Shown here one piece after another: positions 31,557 to 38,723 of a stretch of 40,310 nucleotides of DNA. A program made the position numbers and the translations under genes. The notes under the pieces were generated by a model. That model ran no database searches and was not told the origin of the DNA. It saw only the letters and a list, made by a program, of their open reading frames with translations. How positions within the stretch are numbered: the first letter of the stretch is position 1; every line of letters begins with the position of its first letter. Source of the DNA: Eubacterium sp. (GTDB taxonomy: Bacteria; Bacillota_A; Clostridia; Lachnospirales; Lachnospiraceae); the NCBI GenBank assembly GCA_017475785.1, contig JAFVEX010000088.1, forward strand, positions 1 through 40,310, given 5' to 3'.

Positions 31557-32745
31557 ATCGTCGCTCTGCGGAATTCTGATGATTGACGAGGAGAGCGGGG
31601 CACTTGTGGACTACAGGCCGGTTCCGGGTGCACATCCTGCAGCAGCCGCGCCTTTTTTGGATCATGCCACGGCGGGTTTGATGAAAAAATGGTGGGAAGC
31701 GCGGGCTGTTCCGATGTCAAGAAAGACCATGCAGAGTCTGATTCGCGCCGCCGGGTGTATTTCACCGAGGGCATATCTTGCGAAGAATCTTGCACTGAGC
31801 ATGACGGATACCTACTGGATCTGTCCGCTGGAAGCGGAACTAAACTGGGAAGATGTAAAATTATACAATGCCTCCGGATTCACGGACGGACACCTGCCAT
31901 ATCACAATGCTTCATCCTATGATCCGAATGCTTCTCTCGGCGGAGAGATGGATAAGTATTGGGATTTGAATACAGCCGTTCCCACTCTGGTAAAAACGGC
32001 ATATCGTGAATTTGGTCAGCAGGCGGTCAACGAATTGTTTGCGACAGAGCTGCATGAAAGGCAAAATGCAGGGATTCCGTTTGTGCGCTATCAGATTCGC
32101 CCGTCCGGGGATGGAGGGCTTCAGGCGTATTGTCCCGCCTTTACATCAGAGTCAGAAGAACTGGTGCCGGCAATGGAAGTGATTGAGTCCAAAAAGATTC
32201 CCGGGAGTCAGTCTGTCTATGACGCCTATATTCAAATTTGCGCAGAAAACGGAATTGATGAGGAGAAGATGCGCGATTTTATGGATTATCAGACCCTGAC
32301 TGATTTTGTGCTCAGCAATACGGATGAGCATTTGATGAACTTCGGGGTGCTGCGCGATACGGACACTTTCAGGATGACTGCACCGGCTCCCATTTTTGAC
32401 TCCGGCAACAGCATGTTTTTTGGGCTCTTTAGAAAAAAGGCGCTGCAAAGGCATGAGCTTCTGGAAATGAAAATCACGGGCATTCATGACAAAGAAGAGC
32501 GTATGCTGAAACATATCAGAAACAGAAGGGTCGTAAGAGCGGACCTCCTGCCCTCCCCCGGAGAAGTATCTGATTTTTATCAGGCGAATGGTATTCCGGA
32601 AGCAAGGGCAAAGTTCATTGCGGGCAGCTATCAAAATAAGCTTTCACTCCTGCAGGATTTTCAGAAAGGAAAGACGATTTCTTTTTATCAGGAAAAGAAA
32701 ACAGCGAAAGAGATAACAAAAACGGCACCTCAAACAGGAGAATAG
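31528..32745 (+). CDS. HipA-like kinase domain protein (toxin of a type II toxin-antitoxin pair)
   Basis: 405 residues from ATG 31528, with GGAAGGGG upstream. SNTDEHLMNFGVL (about 264-276) gives the catalytic Asp and metal-binding Asn of HipA-type Ser/Thr kinases, and APIFDSGNSMFFG (about 287-299) is the DFG-like segment. It is shorter than E. coli HipA (about 440) and has a divergent N-terminal half, so it may have other targets than GltX. It overlaps the XRE gene and shares its promoter. Downstream, 32746-32935 is AT-rich with short direct repeats. Confidence 0.82.
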   Translation: MAEVYRLMHKSSLCGILMIDEESGALVDYRPVPGAHPAAAAPFLDHATAGLMKKWWEARAVPMSRKTMQSLIRAAGCISPRAYLAKNLALSMTDTYWICPLEAELNWEDVKLYNASGFTDGHLPYHNASSYDPNASLGGEMDKYWDLNTAVPTLVKTAYREFGQQAVNELFATELHERQNAGIPFVRYQIRPSGDGGLQAYCPAFTSESEELVPAMEVIESKKIPGSQSVYDAYIQICAENGIDEEKMRDFMDYQTLTDFVLSNTDEHLMNFGVLRDTDTFRMTAPAPIFDSGNSMFFGLFRKKALQRHELLEMKITGIHDKEERMLKHIRNRRVVRADLLPSPGEVSDFYQANGIPEARAKFIAGSYQNKLSLLQDFQKGKTISFYQEKKTAKEITKTAPQTGE

Positions 32746-32824
32746 AGGGAATTCTACAAAGTGACGGAACCCATATCGGAACAGAGGCTTTTGGGGCAGA
32801 GGCTTTTCAATAACTATCAGTTGA

Positions 32825-32878
32825 ACAAAATAATAAATAATGATAAAATCTATTCAAAATAATAAATAATAATAAATC
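32825..32878 (+). repeat. AT-rich direct repeats upstream of the AAA ATPase gene
   Basis: CAAAATAATAAATAATRATAAA occurs at 32825 and, 30 bp on, at 32855. GAATAGAGGGAAT also occurs twice (at about 32740 and 32922), enclosing this stretch. No function is visible. Confidence 0.5.
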
Positions 32879-32935
32879 ATCCCGGAAATAATAAAAGATT
32901 CAAATGAGGACAGGGGTGAAAGAATAGAGGGAATC

Positions 32936-34003
32936 ATGAATTATAATAATAACCCATACACACTGATGTTTGGAGAGTCACCTTCCCAATTGATTGCGCG
33001 TCCGACGGAAACTGCCCAGCTGATTCAGGCGTTTTGTAAGCAGGAACAGCCGCAGAAGATCTATATGATCACGGGTATTCGGGGAAGCGGCAAGACGGTA
33101 TTGATGTCAGAAGTTTCAAAAAAAATCAGCTCTTTGCAGGACTGGATCGTTGTAGAACTGAATCCGGAGCGGGATCTCCTGCAGGCACTCGCGGCCAAGC
33201 TGAGCAGTCATGAAAGGCTCGCGGCATTATTTCATGAAGCGAAAATCAATCTGTCCTTTTTTGGATTATCTGCAGAAATAAAGGGAACAGCGCCGATTCG
33301 CGATATTGAAACAGCACTTTCCCGCATGCTGAAAACGTTGCATCAAAAGGGAAAGCGTGTGCTGGTCACAATAGATGAGGTGACCAGCAATGAGCACGTA
33401 CGCGTTTTTGCGGCGGCGTTTCAAATTCTGATCCGCCAGAATTTGCCGCTATTTCTGCTGATGACGGGCTTATATGAGAACATCTACAAACTGCAGAATG
33501 AACCGAGCCTGACCTTCTTGTACAGGGCACCTAAAATAGAACTCGGGCCGCTGAATCTGGGAACTATCGCCTCAAATTACAGAAGAAACATGACGCTGGA
33601 GCCGGACAGAGCAAGAGAGATGGCACAGCTGACATGTGGGTACTCATTTGCGTTTCAGGTTCTGGGATTCTATACATGGGAGCACGATGGAATGTATGAG
33701 GAGGCCCTGGACGAATACAGGCAGTATCTGGAGGATTATGTATATGATAAAATCTGGTCTGAGCTGTCTGCAAAAGACCGGGCCCTTGCATATGCAGTTG
33801 CTGTGAGTACGTCCGGCAAAGTTGCAGAAATTCTGCAAAAGCTCGGGATCGAAAACAGCCAGCTGTCTCCATATCGAAAGCGCCTGATCAGAAAGGGAGT
33901 GCTGGACGGCAGTCAATTCGGTTATCTTCGGTTCACATTACCGCTGTTTGGGGATTACGTGCAGGATGTATATCCATTGGACGAGATGAATGTGTTTGGA
34001 TGA
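32936..34003 (+). CDS. AAA/STAND-type ATPase with C-terminal winged helix
   Basis: 355 residues. Walker A is GIRGSGKT (about 47-54), Walker B is VLVTIDEV (about 142-149), and LFLLMTGLYENI is a sensor-1-like strand. The C-terminal 80 residues (SELSAKDRALAYAVAV, then YRKRLIRKGVLDGSQFGYLRF) look like a winged helix. This matches the archaeal-ATPase/Orc1-like group of stand-alone ATPases common in Lachnospiraceae. The role is unknown; regulatory or defence roles are possible. ATG 32936 follows GAGGGA. No partner gene is adjacent: the next gene is on the other strand. Confidence 0.8.
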   Translation: MNYNNNPYTLMFGESPSQLIARPTETAQLIQAFCKQEQPQKIYMITGIRGSGKTVLMSEVSKKISSLQDWIVVELNPERDLLQALAAKLSSHERLAALFHEAKINLSFFGLSAEIKGTAPIRDIETALSRMLKTLHQKGKRVLVTIDEVTSNEHVRVFAAAFQILIRQNLPLFLLMTGLYENIYKLQNEPSLTFLYRAPKIELGPLNLGTIASNYRRNMTLEPDRAREMAQLTCGYSFAFQVLGFYTWEHDGMYEEALDEYRQYLEDYVYDKIWSELSAKDRALAYAVAVSTSGKVAEILQKLGIENSQLSPYRKRLIRKGVLDGSQFGYLRFTLPLFGDYVQDVYPLDEMNVFG

Positions 34004-34055
34004 TCCCCTTGTAACTATTTACTTTCGCTGAAGATTTTAAAGACAGACAGCTCCG

Positions 34056-34967
34056 TCACCCAAAACTCCTGCGGTATTTCGCCGGCGTCATCTCATAATG
34101 TTCTTTAAACTGCTTACAAAAATAACTGGTGTTGGAAAACCCGCAGGCATAGCCGATCTCGGTGACAGGCCTGCGGGTTTCCATTAGCATTTTTGCCGCG
34201 CAGGCCAGCCGGTATTCAGTGATGTATTCAACCGGCGTCTTATGAGTGTAGAGCTTGAAGCAGCGAAAACACTCGCTCTGGCTGATGTGCAGCGCATTCA
34301 GAATGTCTTCAATTACGATCTTATCTGCGTAATGCTCCCGGATATAATGCATGATCTGCTTCGCGCGCTCCTCATCCCGCAGGTTGGATGGCTGCCCGGC
34401 AATAGCCGGATGATGCTTTGTGATATACAGAAAAGCCTGAAGCCAGATCTGCGTAAGGAGTCCGAGGCACTGCAGTTCAAACCCTTCTGCCTGGTCATCC
34501 TGCAGGAAGAGCTGATACAGTTTGCTCATCCAGTGGTAAATCCCGGGTTTCTTTTTTTCCTCTGCGCCATCCCCGTGAATCACAAATCCCGGAAACCCTT
34601 TTCCAAGAACCGGCTGAAAGTATTTTTGATATAAAAGACTTCCCATATCCCGGGTCAGGAGTGATGTGGAAAATGACGCCACAAACATGCGCGCGTTGCC
34701 GCACGCGCCCGCCTGTTTCGCCATGTGCATGGTGTTGGCGTTGACAAAGATGCAGTCGCCCTCCTTCAAACGAACCGGAATTCCGCTCAGTGTGTAATCG
34801 AGTTCTCCGGACAGCAGGATACCGAATTCAAGCTCGTGATGCCAGTGGCAGTTCAGAGTGTGCTCGGGCAGCGTTTCGTAGTCGTCCAGGCAGAGTTCTA
34901 CAGGGAAGGACGATTCCCGATAAGTGATTGATTCCCGCAGGGTGCGGTCAATGATAAACTGACGCAT
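34056..34967 (-). CDS. AraC family transcriptional regulator
   Basis: 303 residues. The N-terminal cupin-type effector domain is shown by NCHWHHELEFGILLSGELDY (about 39-58). The C-terminal double HTH spans about 205-303 (IVIEDILNALHISQSECFRC, then VTEIGYACGFSNTSYFCKQF and TPAKYRR). AGAAGGA precedes the ATG. It probably senses a sugar or related compound, but the divergent flank is now IS-like debris, so its target genes may have been lost or lie elsewhere. Confidence 0.92.
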   Translation of the reverse strand: MRQFIIDRTLRESITYRESSFPVELCLDDYETLPEHTLNCHWHHELEFGILLSGELDYTLSGIPVRLKEGDCIFVNANTMHMAKQAGACGNARMFVASFSTSLLTRDMGSLLYQKYFQPVLGKGFPGFVIHGDGAEEKKKPGIYHWMSKLYQLFLQDDQAEGFELQCLGLLTQIWLQAFLYITKHHPAIAGQPSNLRDEERAKQIMHYIREHYADKIVIEDILNALHISQSECFRCFKLYTHKTPVEYITEYRLACAAKMLMETRRPVTEIGYACGFSNTSYFCKQFKEHYEMTPAKYRRSFG

Positions 34968-35003
34968 CTTGTATTCCTTCTATAATAAATTATTAAAACT
35001 TCC

Positions 35004-35020
35004 CACACCGAAAAGGTGTG
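35004..35020. other. Small hairpin upstream of the AraC-type gene
   Basis: CACACC-GAAAA-GGTGTG. The 34968-35123 stretch otherwise holds no gene; an ACAATT/AATTGT palindrome lies at about 35080-35092. Confidence 0.5.
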
Positions 35021-35123
35021 CTGAACCTTGAAAACTCAATAATGTAGGCAATTAAAAAGGCACAGTCCCCAGGTCTTTGGTACAATTGAATTGTCCAGAA
35101 ACAATCACCCAAAGGAGGTTTCT

Positions 35124-35195
35124 ATGCCCAATTCAATTTTACCACAGGACCAGAATGGACAGAAGGTTTATAATGCGATTTCTTCATTTTTCGAT
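35124..35195 (+). pseudogene. 5' fragment of a possible transposase gene
   Basis: ATG 35124 has a strong AAAGGAGG site. The first 24 codons read MPNSILPQDQNGQKVYNAISS and then FFDR, which resembles the start of IS4-type transposases from memory only. The frame then runs into the 107-bp repeat at 35196 in a non-matching frame, so only the 5' end of the gene remains. Confidence 0.4.
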
Positions 35196-35302
35196 CGTAT
35201 ATCTTTTCAAATTCCGTATAAGATCCTGAACTGTGTCAGGGCGGGAGGTACAGTATGCCAGAAAACCCATTTGATATTTCAATCGGAAAACGTCCGCAGG
35301 AA
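35196..35302 (+). repeat. Left copy of a 107-bp direct repeat flanking DUF4869/P-loop pair 2
   Basis: Matches 37544-37650 with five substitutions. It contains a ribosome site GGGAGG and the start of a gene coding MPENPFDISIGKRPQE. Here the frame continues 18 codons in unrelated sequence and stops at 35359. Confidence 0.9.
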
Positions 35303-35364
35303 AGAAAGATATTTCTATTGACTTTTGAAAGTGGCGGGATTACAATGAATTTTATATAGAATTT

Positions 35365-35712
35365 ATGTCCACTTCTTGTCAAGTCTCGGAAAGCATGACA
35401 GAGATTCTTTTTAACACCATCAGCTACCATGATTACCACAAAAATTATTATCATGCGTTTTTGACAGGGATTATTTCCGGACTTGGCTATGCTGTGAAAT
35501 CTAATCAGGAGAATGGTCTGGGAAGAACAGACATCGACGTTCAGGAAAAGCGGAGAAGACGGGGAATGCTTCTGGAAGCGAAAAAATCCGATCGTCCGGA
35601 AGACATGGAAAAAGATGCGCTGGAAGGAAAACAGCAGATCATCGACAAGGAGTACCTGAGGGGGTTTAATGGTTTTGATTCTGTGGTTTGCTACGGTATT
35701 TCCTTCTTTTAG
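35365..35712 (+). pseudogene. Remnant of an AAA-ATPase/PD-(D/E)XK nuclease (DUF1703-type C-terminal domain)
   Basis: The frame reads YYHAFLTGIISGLGYAVKSN, NGLGRTDIDV and GMLLEAKKSD, then GKQQIIDKEYLRGF and a final VVCYGISFF. This is the C-terminal PD-(D/E)XK nuclease-fold domain (D...ExK visible) that ends AAA-ATPase-like proteins of about 500 residues. The ATPase part is missing, and the end lacks the usual last few residues. There is no ribosome site before 35365. It is best read as debris from a deletion, possibly still translatable as a 115-residue domain. Confidence 0.65.
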
Positions 35713-35816
35713 AAGAAAGCTCTGGTAAAATAGTTGGAGATGTAGCCCGTGACGCTGATCAAAAATCGAACAGGAGAAGCAAACTTCTTATTTCTTAATA
35801 TGGAGTGATCTAAGCA

Positions 35817-36266
35817 ATGCTGAATATTATTTTTGGAGACATCGATCTGGAGAATTATATTTTTGATCCCGACACGTTTTTTAATAATACATATGAGGAT
35901 TTGTGGATCACGGATGCGCTTACCGTCAGGATGATACGGGACATTGATCGATCTGAGGTGGTAGGGCCGCATTTAATAGAGAGTCCCTTTTTGGGACCGA
36001 TTTCAACAGAGCGGCTTTCAGGGGGTGTAAAGACACTGATCTTAATCAACAATGACCCAGAGCATGTATTTAATGCATCTGCGTGCGGTGATAACTGCGC
36101 GAAGTGGCTGCTTGAGATAGGAAGACACAAAGACATAGTTGTTCGTCTCGGGCATTTTATGGACTTTGGAGAAGAAGAACTGGAAATCAGAGTGGCGAAT
36201 ACTGGTTTTATTGCGCATTCATGCCATGAACTTGACAGAGAAATCCTGTCAAAAAATCTTCTTTGA
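35817..36266 (+). CDS. DUF4869 domain protein, copy 3
   Basis: 149 residues, same length as copy 1 and close in sequence: MLNIIFGDID, WITDALTVRMIRDIDRSEV, LIESPFLGPIS, LSGGVKTLILINND, ASACGDNCAKWLLEIG and HFMDFGEEELEIRVANTG. GGAG lies about 10 nt upstream. The P-loop partner follows after 12 nt, so the two form a tight operon. A TGGTAAAAT -10-like box lies at about 35722. The gene and its partner are more AT-rich than the metabolic genes of this window, fitting recent acquisition. Confidence 0.87.
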   Translation: MLNIIFGDIDLENYIFDPDTFFNNTYEDLWITDALTVRMIRDIDRSEVVGPHLIESPFLGPISTERLSGGVKTLILINNDPEHVFNASACGDNCAKWLLEIGRHKDIVVRLGHFMDFGEEELEIRVANTGFIAHSCHELDREILSKNLL

Positions 36267-36278
36267 GGTGTGAGCAGT

Positions 36279-37247
36279 ATGACAGGAAAGTATGAAATAG
36301 AACTATACAATAACCGGGTACATTTTTTTCTGGAGATCAAGCGCAATATTACAATTATCCAGGGAGATAGTGCAACGGGGAAGTCAACGCTGATTAGTCT
36401 GATTGCAGACTACGAACGTCTGGGCGTCGGTTCGGGCATTACATTGAAATGTGAAAAGCCATGTTCAGTGTTAAATGCAGGAGACTGGAAGAACTATCTT
36501 CAAAATGTTCATGATCACGTTATCTTTATGGATGAAAACATGCCCTTCATCAAGTCCAGAGAATTTGCCGAGCGAGTTAATAAATCAGATAATTATTTTG
36601 TGATTATTTTTCGCGAAAGTCTTCCCCAGCTGGCATATAGTGTGGAAGAAATATATGGGATTCGCGAGGACAGAGACAGCCAGAAATATGTGAATCCCCG
36701 ACGGGTATTTAATGCATTGTACCAGATTTATAATCTGGAATATCCCCAGAAGATAAAACCAACTGTTGTTATTACAGAGGACTCTAATGCGGGGTATGAG
36801 TTCTTTTCACAGGTGCTTCCATGTACATGTGTTTCTGCGGGTGGTAAGACGCTTGTACACAGCAAGATTGCTGAAATGGAAGATGATCGGGAGACAATAA
36901 TCGCAATAGTTGATGGAGCAGCATTTGGCGCAGACATGCAGAGGGCAATGCGAGAAATAAAACTGAAGAAGGGAAAATGCCTTTTATATGCGCCGGAATC
37001 ATTCGAGTATTTGATTTTGCGTTCCGGGGTGGTTGAGGTTCCTGATAAATATCTGGATGAGCCGTACAACTATGCCGACAGTGCAAGATATGCCAGCTGG
37101 GAGCGCTACTTCACAGATCAATTGTCAGAAGCCACAAGAAATACGATTTATCAATATACAAAATCAAAACTAAATGTAATATATTTGACAGCAGGTAATA
37201 TCAATAGAATTATGAAGCTGCTTCCGGGTGTTTTGGAGTGGAATTAA
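36279..37247 (+). CDS. Small P-loop NTPase with TOPRIM-like second half, partner of DUF4869 copy 3
   Basis: 322 residues from ATG 36279 (GAGGTG at 36265-36270; GTG 36270 overlaps that site and is rejected). Same length and motifs as 4146-5114: Walker A GDSATGKST, Walker B VIFMDE, then ITEDSNAGYEFF, SAGGKT, AIVDGAAFG and PESFEYLILRSG. These two paralogues are clearly diverged, so these conserved positions are likely functional. The ABC-type signature motif is absent. The C-terminal 55 residues are helical (WERYFTDQLSEATRNTIYQY). Role unknown; see findings. Confidence 0.82.
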   Translation: MTGKYEIELYNNRVHFFLEIKRNITIIQGDSATGKSTLISLIADYERLGVGSGITLKCEKPCSVLNAGDWKNYLQNVHDHVIFMDENMPFIKSREFAERVNKSDNYFVIIFRESLPQLAYSVEEIYGIREDRDSQKYVNPRRVFNALYQIYNLEYPQKIKPTVVITEDSNAGYEFFSQVLPCTCVSAGGKTLVHSKIAEMEDDRETIIAIVDGAAFGADMQRAMREIKLKKGKCLLYAPESFEYLILRSGVVEVPDKYLDEPYNYADSARYASWERYFTDQLSEATRNTIYQYTKSKLNVIYLTAGNINRIMKLLPGVLEWN

Positions 37248-37336
37248 AGAGAATTTTTAAACTGTATCCAGCAGAATGTCACAATAATTAGCTGGTTTTT
37301 GATAAAAATTTCCTGAATACGATGTAATGACGGCAG

Positions 37337-37368
37337 TCTCCGTCTTATGTCGCAGCGGGAGATTTTTT
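37337..37368 (+). terminator. Probable terminator after P-loop gene 2
   Basis: TCTCCG pairs with CGGGAGA (one bulge), followed by TTTTTT. The 37248-37818 stretch otherwise holds a 42-codon frame at 37369-37497 (MPSFASILAGFEREIRAAF...) without a ribosome site, the repeats below and the GntR promoter. Confidence 0.45.
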
Positions 37369-37498
37369 ATGCCATCATTCGCATCGATTCTGGCGGGTTT
37401 TGAAAGAGAGATCAGGGCAGCATTTCCGCGAAGAGACAGTTTCTTTTTTTGGATGGAAAGACATGAACCGGAATCATGCTGTAGAGAGGAGGCTTGAT

Positions 37499-37585
37499 AA
37501 AACCCGTATAAAGACGTATAAAATTTCAAAACCCGTATAAAGACGTATATTTTTTCAAAATCCGTATAAGATCCTGAACTGTGCC
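37499..37585 (+). repeat. 29-bp tandem repeat, two full units and a degenerate third
   Basis: AAAACCCGTATAAAGACGTA followed by TAAAATTTC or TATTTTTTC at 37499-37527 and 37528-37556; the third unit (37557) keeps AAAATCCGTATAA and runs into the 107-bp repeat. There are no spacers, so it is not CRISPR. Possible iteron or operator array. Confidence 0.75.
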
Positions 37586-37650
37586 AGGGTGGGAGGTACA
37601 GTATGCCAGAAAATCCATTTGATATTTCAATCGGAAAACGTCCGCAGGAA
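37544..37650 (+). repeat. Right copy of the 107-bp direct repeat
   Basis: 102 of 107 bases match 35196-35302. The gene start it carries reads MPENPFDISIGKRPQETIAR and then NQAFLEA before TAG at 37684, so this copy is also truncated. I do not recognise the parent gene. Confidence 0.9.
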
Positions 37651-37730
37651 ACAATTGCGCGGAACCAGGCATTTCTGGAGGCATAGTCAATTCGGCTTTT
37701 CATTTTGTTTCATTTTTGATCAAATTGCCA

Positions 37731-37785
37731 TTGACAATTCACAAAAAAGAGAATATTCTAATATATAACAAAACTAATATATTAG
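37731..37785 (+). promoter_or_regulatory. GntR gene promoter with TAATATATTA operator
   Basis: TTGACA (37731-37736), 17-bp spacer, TATTCT (37754-37759). Immediately downstream are CTAATATAT (37758-37766) and the palindrome CTAATATATTAG (37774-37785). A similar TTAGTATATTAATA lies at the ALDH promoter (38665-38678), so the GntR protein probably binds both. Confidence 0.75.
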
Positions 37786-37818
37786 ATCAAAAAATGTAAG
37801 ATGAATTTGAGGATTGTC

Positions 37819-38496
37819 ATGGCAAAGACTAGAAATACAAGAACGAAAATCGATGTTTACCGCCTGATCAAGGACAAAATCCAGTTCCTGGATCTGATGC
37901 CAGGCCAGGTGATCAAAGAGAGCGAACTGATCGAGCAGCTCGGCGTCAGCCGCACGCCGATCCGCGAGGCTCTGATCCGCCTGTCCAGCGAGTATCTGAT
38001 CGAGATATACCCGCAGCGGGGCACGTATGTGTCGAATATTAATTTTGGAATCGCGCGGGAGTGCGCGTATATGCGGCACATTCTGGACACGAATGTCTGC
38101 CGGGAGCTGTGCAGGAAAAAGGCAGATCTGCACGACGTGCTGGAGGATTCGCTGTTTTTCCTGCAGAAGGCGGTGAACCGGAAGGATGTCGTAGAATATA
38201 TCAAAAATGACAACAACTTCCACAGGATCATCTTCCGGACAGCCGGACACGAGATGACCTGGGAAATCATCTCGGATTCACGCGCGCACTACAATCGCGT
38301 GCTGACGCTGGATCTGCGCCGGGAAGGGATTCTGGAGAAGTCGCTGCACGAGCATCAGGAGATGGTGGAGCTGATCGCGTCAGGAGATGAGAAGAATCTG
38401 CTGAAGCTGCTGGATGTGCACCACGATTACACACACATGCCGCAGCGCGAGCAGGAGCTGCGGGCGGCGTTTCCGGCGTATTTTGAAAATGAATAA
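37819..38496 (+). CDS. GntR family regulator, FCD (FadR-type) domain
   Basis: 225 residues from ATG 37819, preceded by TGAGGAT; the ATG at 37801 has no site. The winged HTH spans about 20-70: VIKESELIEQLGVSRTPIRE and then YLIEIYPQRGTYV. The C-terminal FCD helical domain carries His residues typical of its metal site (NNFHRIIF, HEHQEMVE). It likely represses itself and the aldehyde dehydrogenase gene downstream, released by an organic acid ligand. A strong terminator separates it from that gene. Confidence 0.92.
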   Translation: MAKTRNTRTKIDVYRLIKDKIQFLDLMPGQVIKESELIEQLGVSRTPIREALIRLSSEYLIEIYPQRGTYVSNINFGIARECAYMRHILDTNVCRELCRKKADLHDVLEDSLFFLQKAVNRKDVVEYIKNDNNFHRIIFRTAGHEMTWEIISDSRAHYNRVLTLDLRREGILEKSLHEHQEMVELIASGDEKNLLKLLDVHHDYTHMPQREQELRAAFPAYFENE

Positions 38497-38530
38497 ACGA
38501 TAGAAGTTCAGCGTTATTATTTAAGGCGAG

Positions 38531-38573
38531 AAGGGAACCAGACAGACCGGGTGGTCTGAATGGTTCCCTTTAA
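38531..38573 (+). terminator. Terminator after the GntR gene
   Basis: AAGGGAACCA..CAGACC pairs with GGTCTG..TGGTTCCCTT, then a short T tract. Confidence 0.85.
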
Positions 38574-38627
38574 TATTCCTGCTCCGGTTTCCGGAGTATT
38601 TTTTTGCGAAAAAAGTTTCAAATGCTC

Positions 38628-38678
38628 TTTACAAATACGCCGAAATACGCTATATTGAAATAAATTAGTATATTAATA
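38628..38678 (+). promoter_or_regulatory. Promoter and candidate GntR operator of the aldehyde dehydrogenase gene
   Basis: TTTACA (38628-38633), 17-bp spacer, TATATT (38651-38656). TTAGTATATTAATA at 38665-38678 lies at the expected transcription start, in a blocking position. Confidence 0.7.
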
Positions 38679-38723
38679 TTAAAGCGAAAGCAAATGAAAT
38701 AGTTTGATAAAGGAGTGCGCATC

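Noticed and set aside
37499..37585. CRISPR array
   Set aside because: Units are directly adjacent without spacers, and there are no cas genes.
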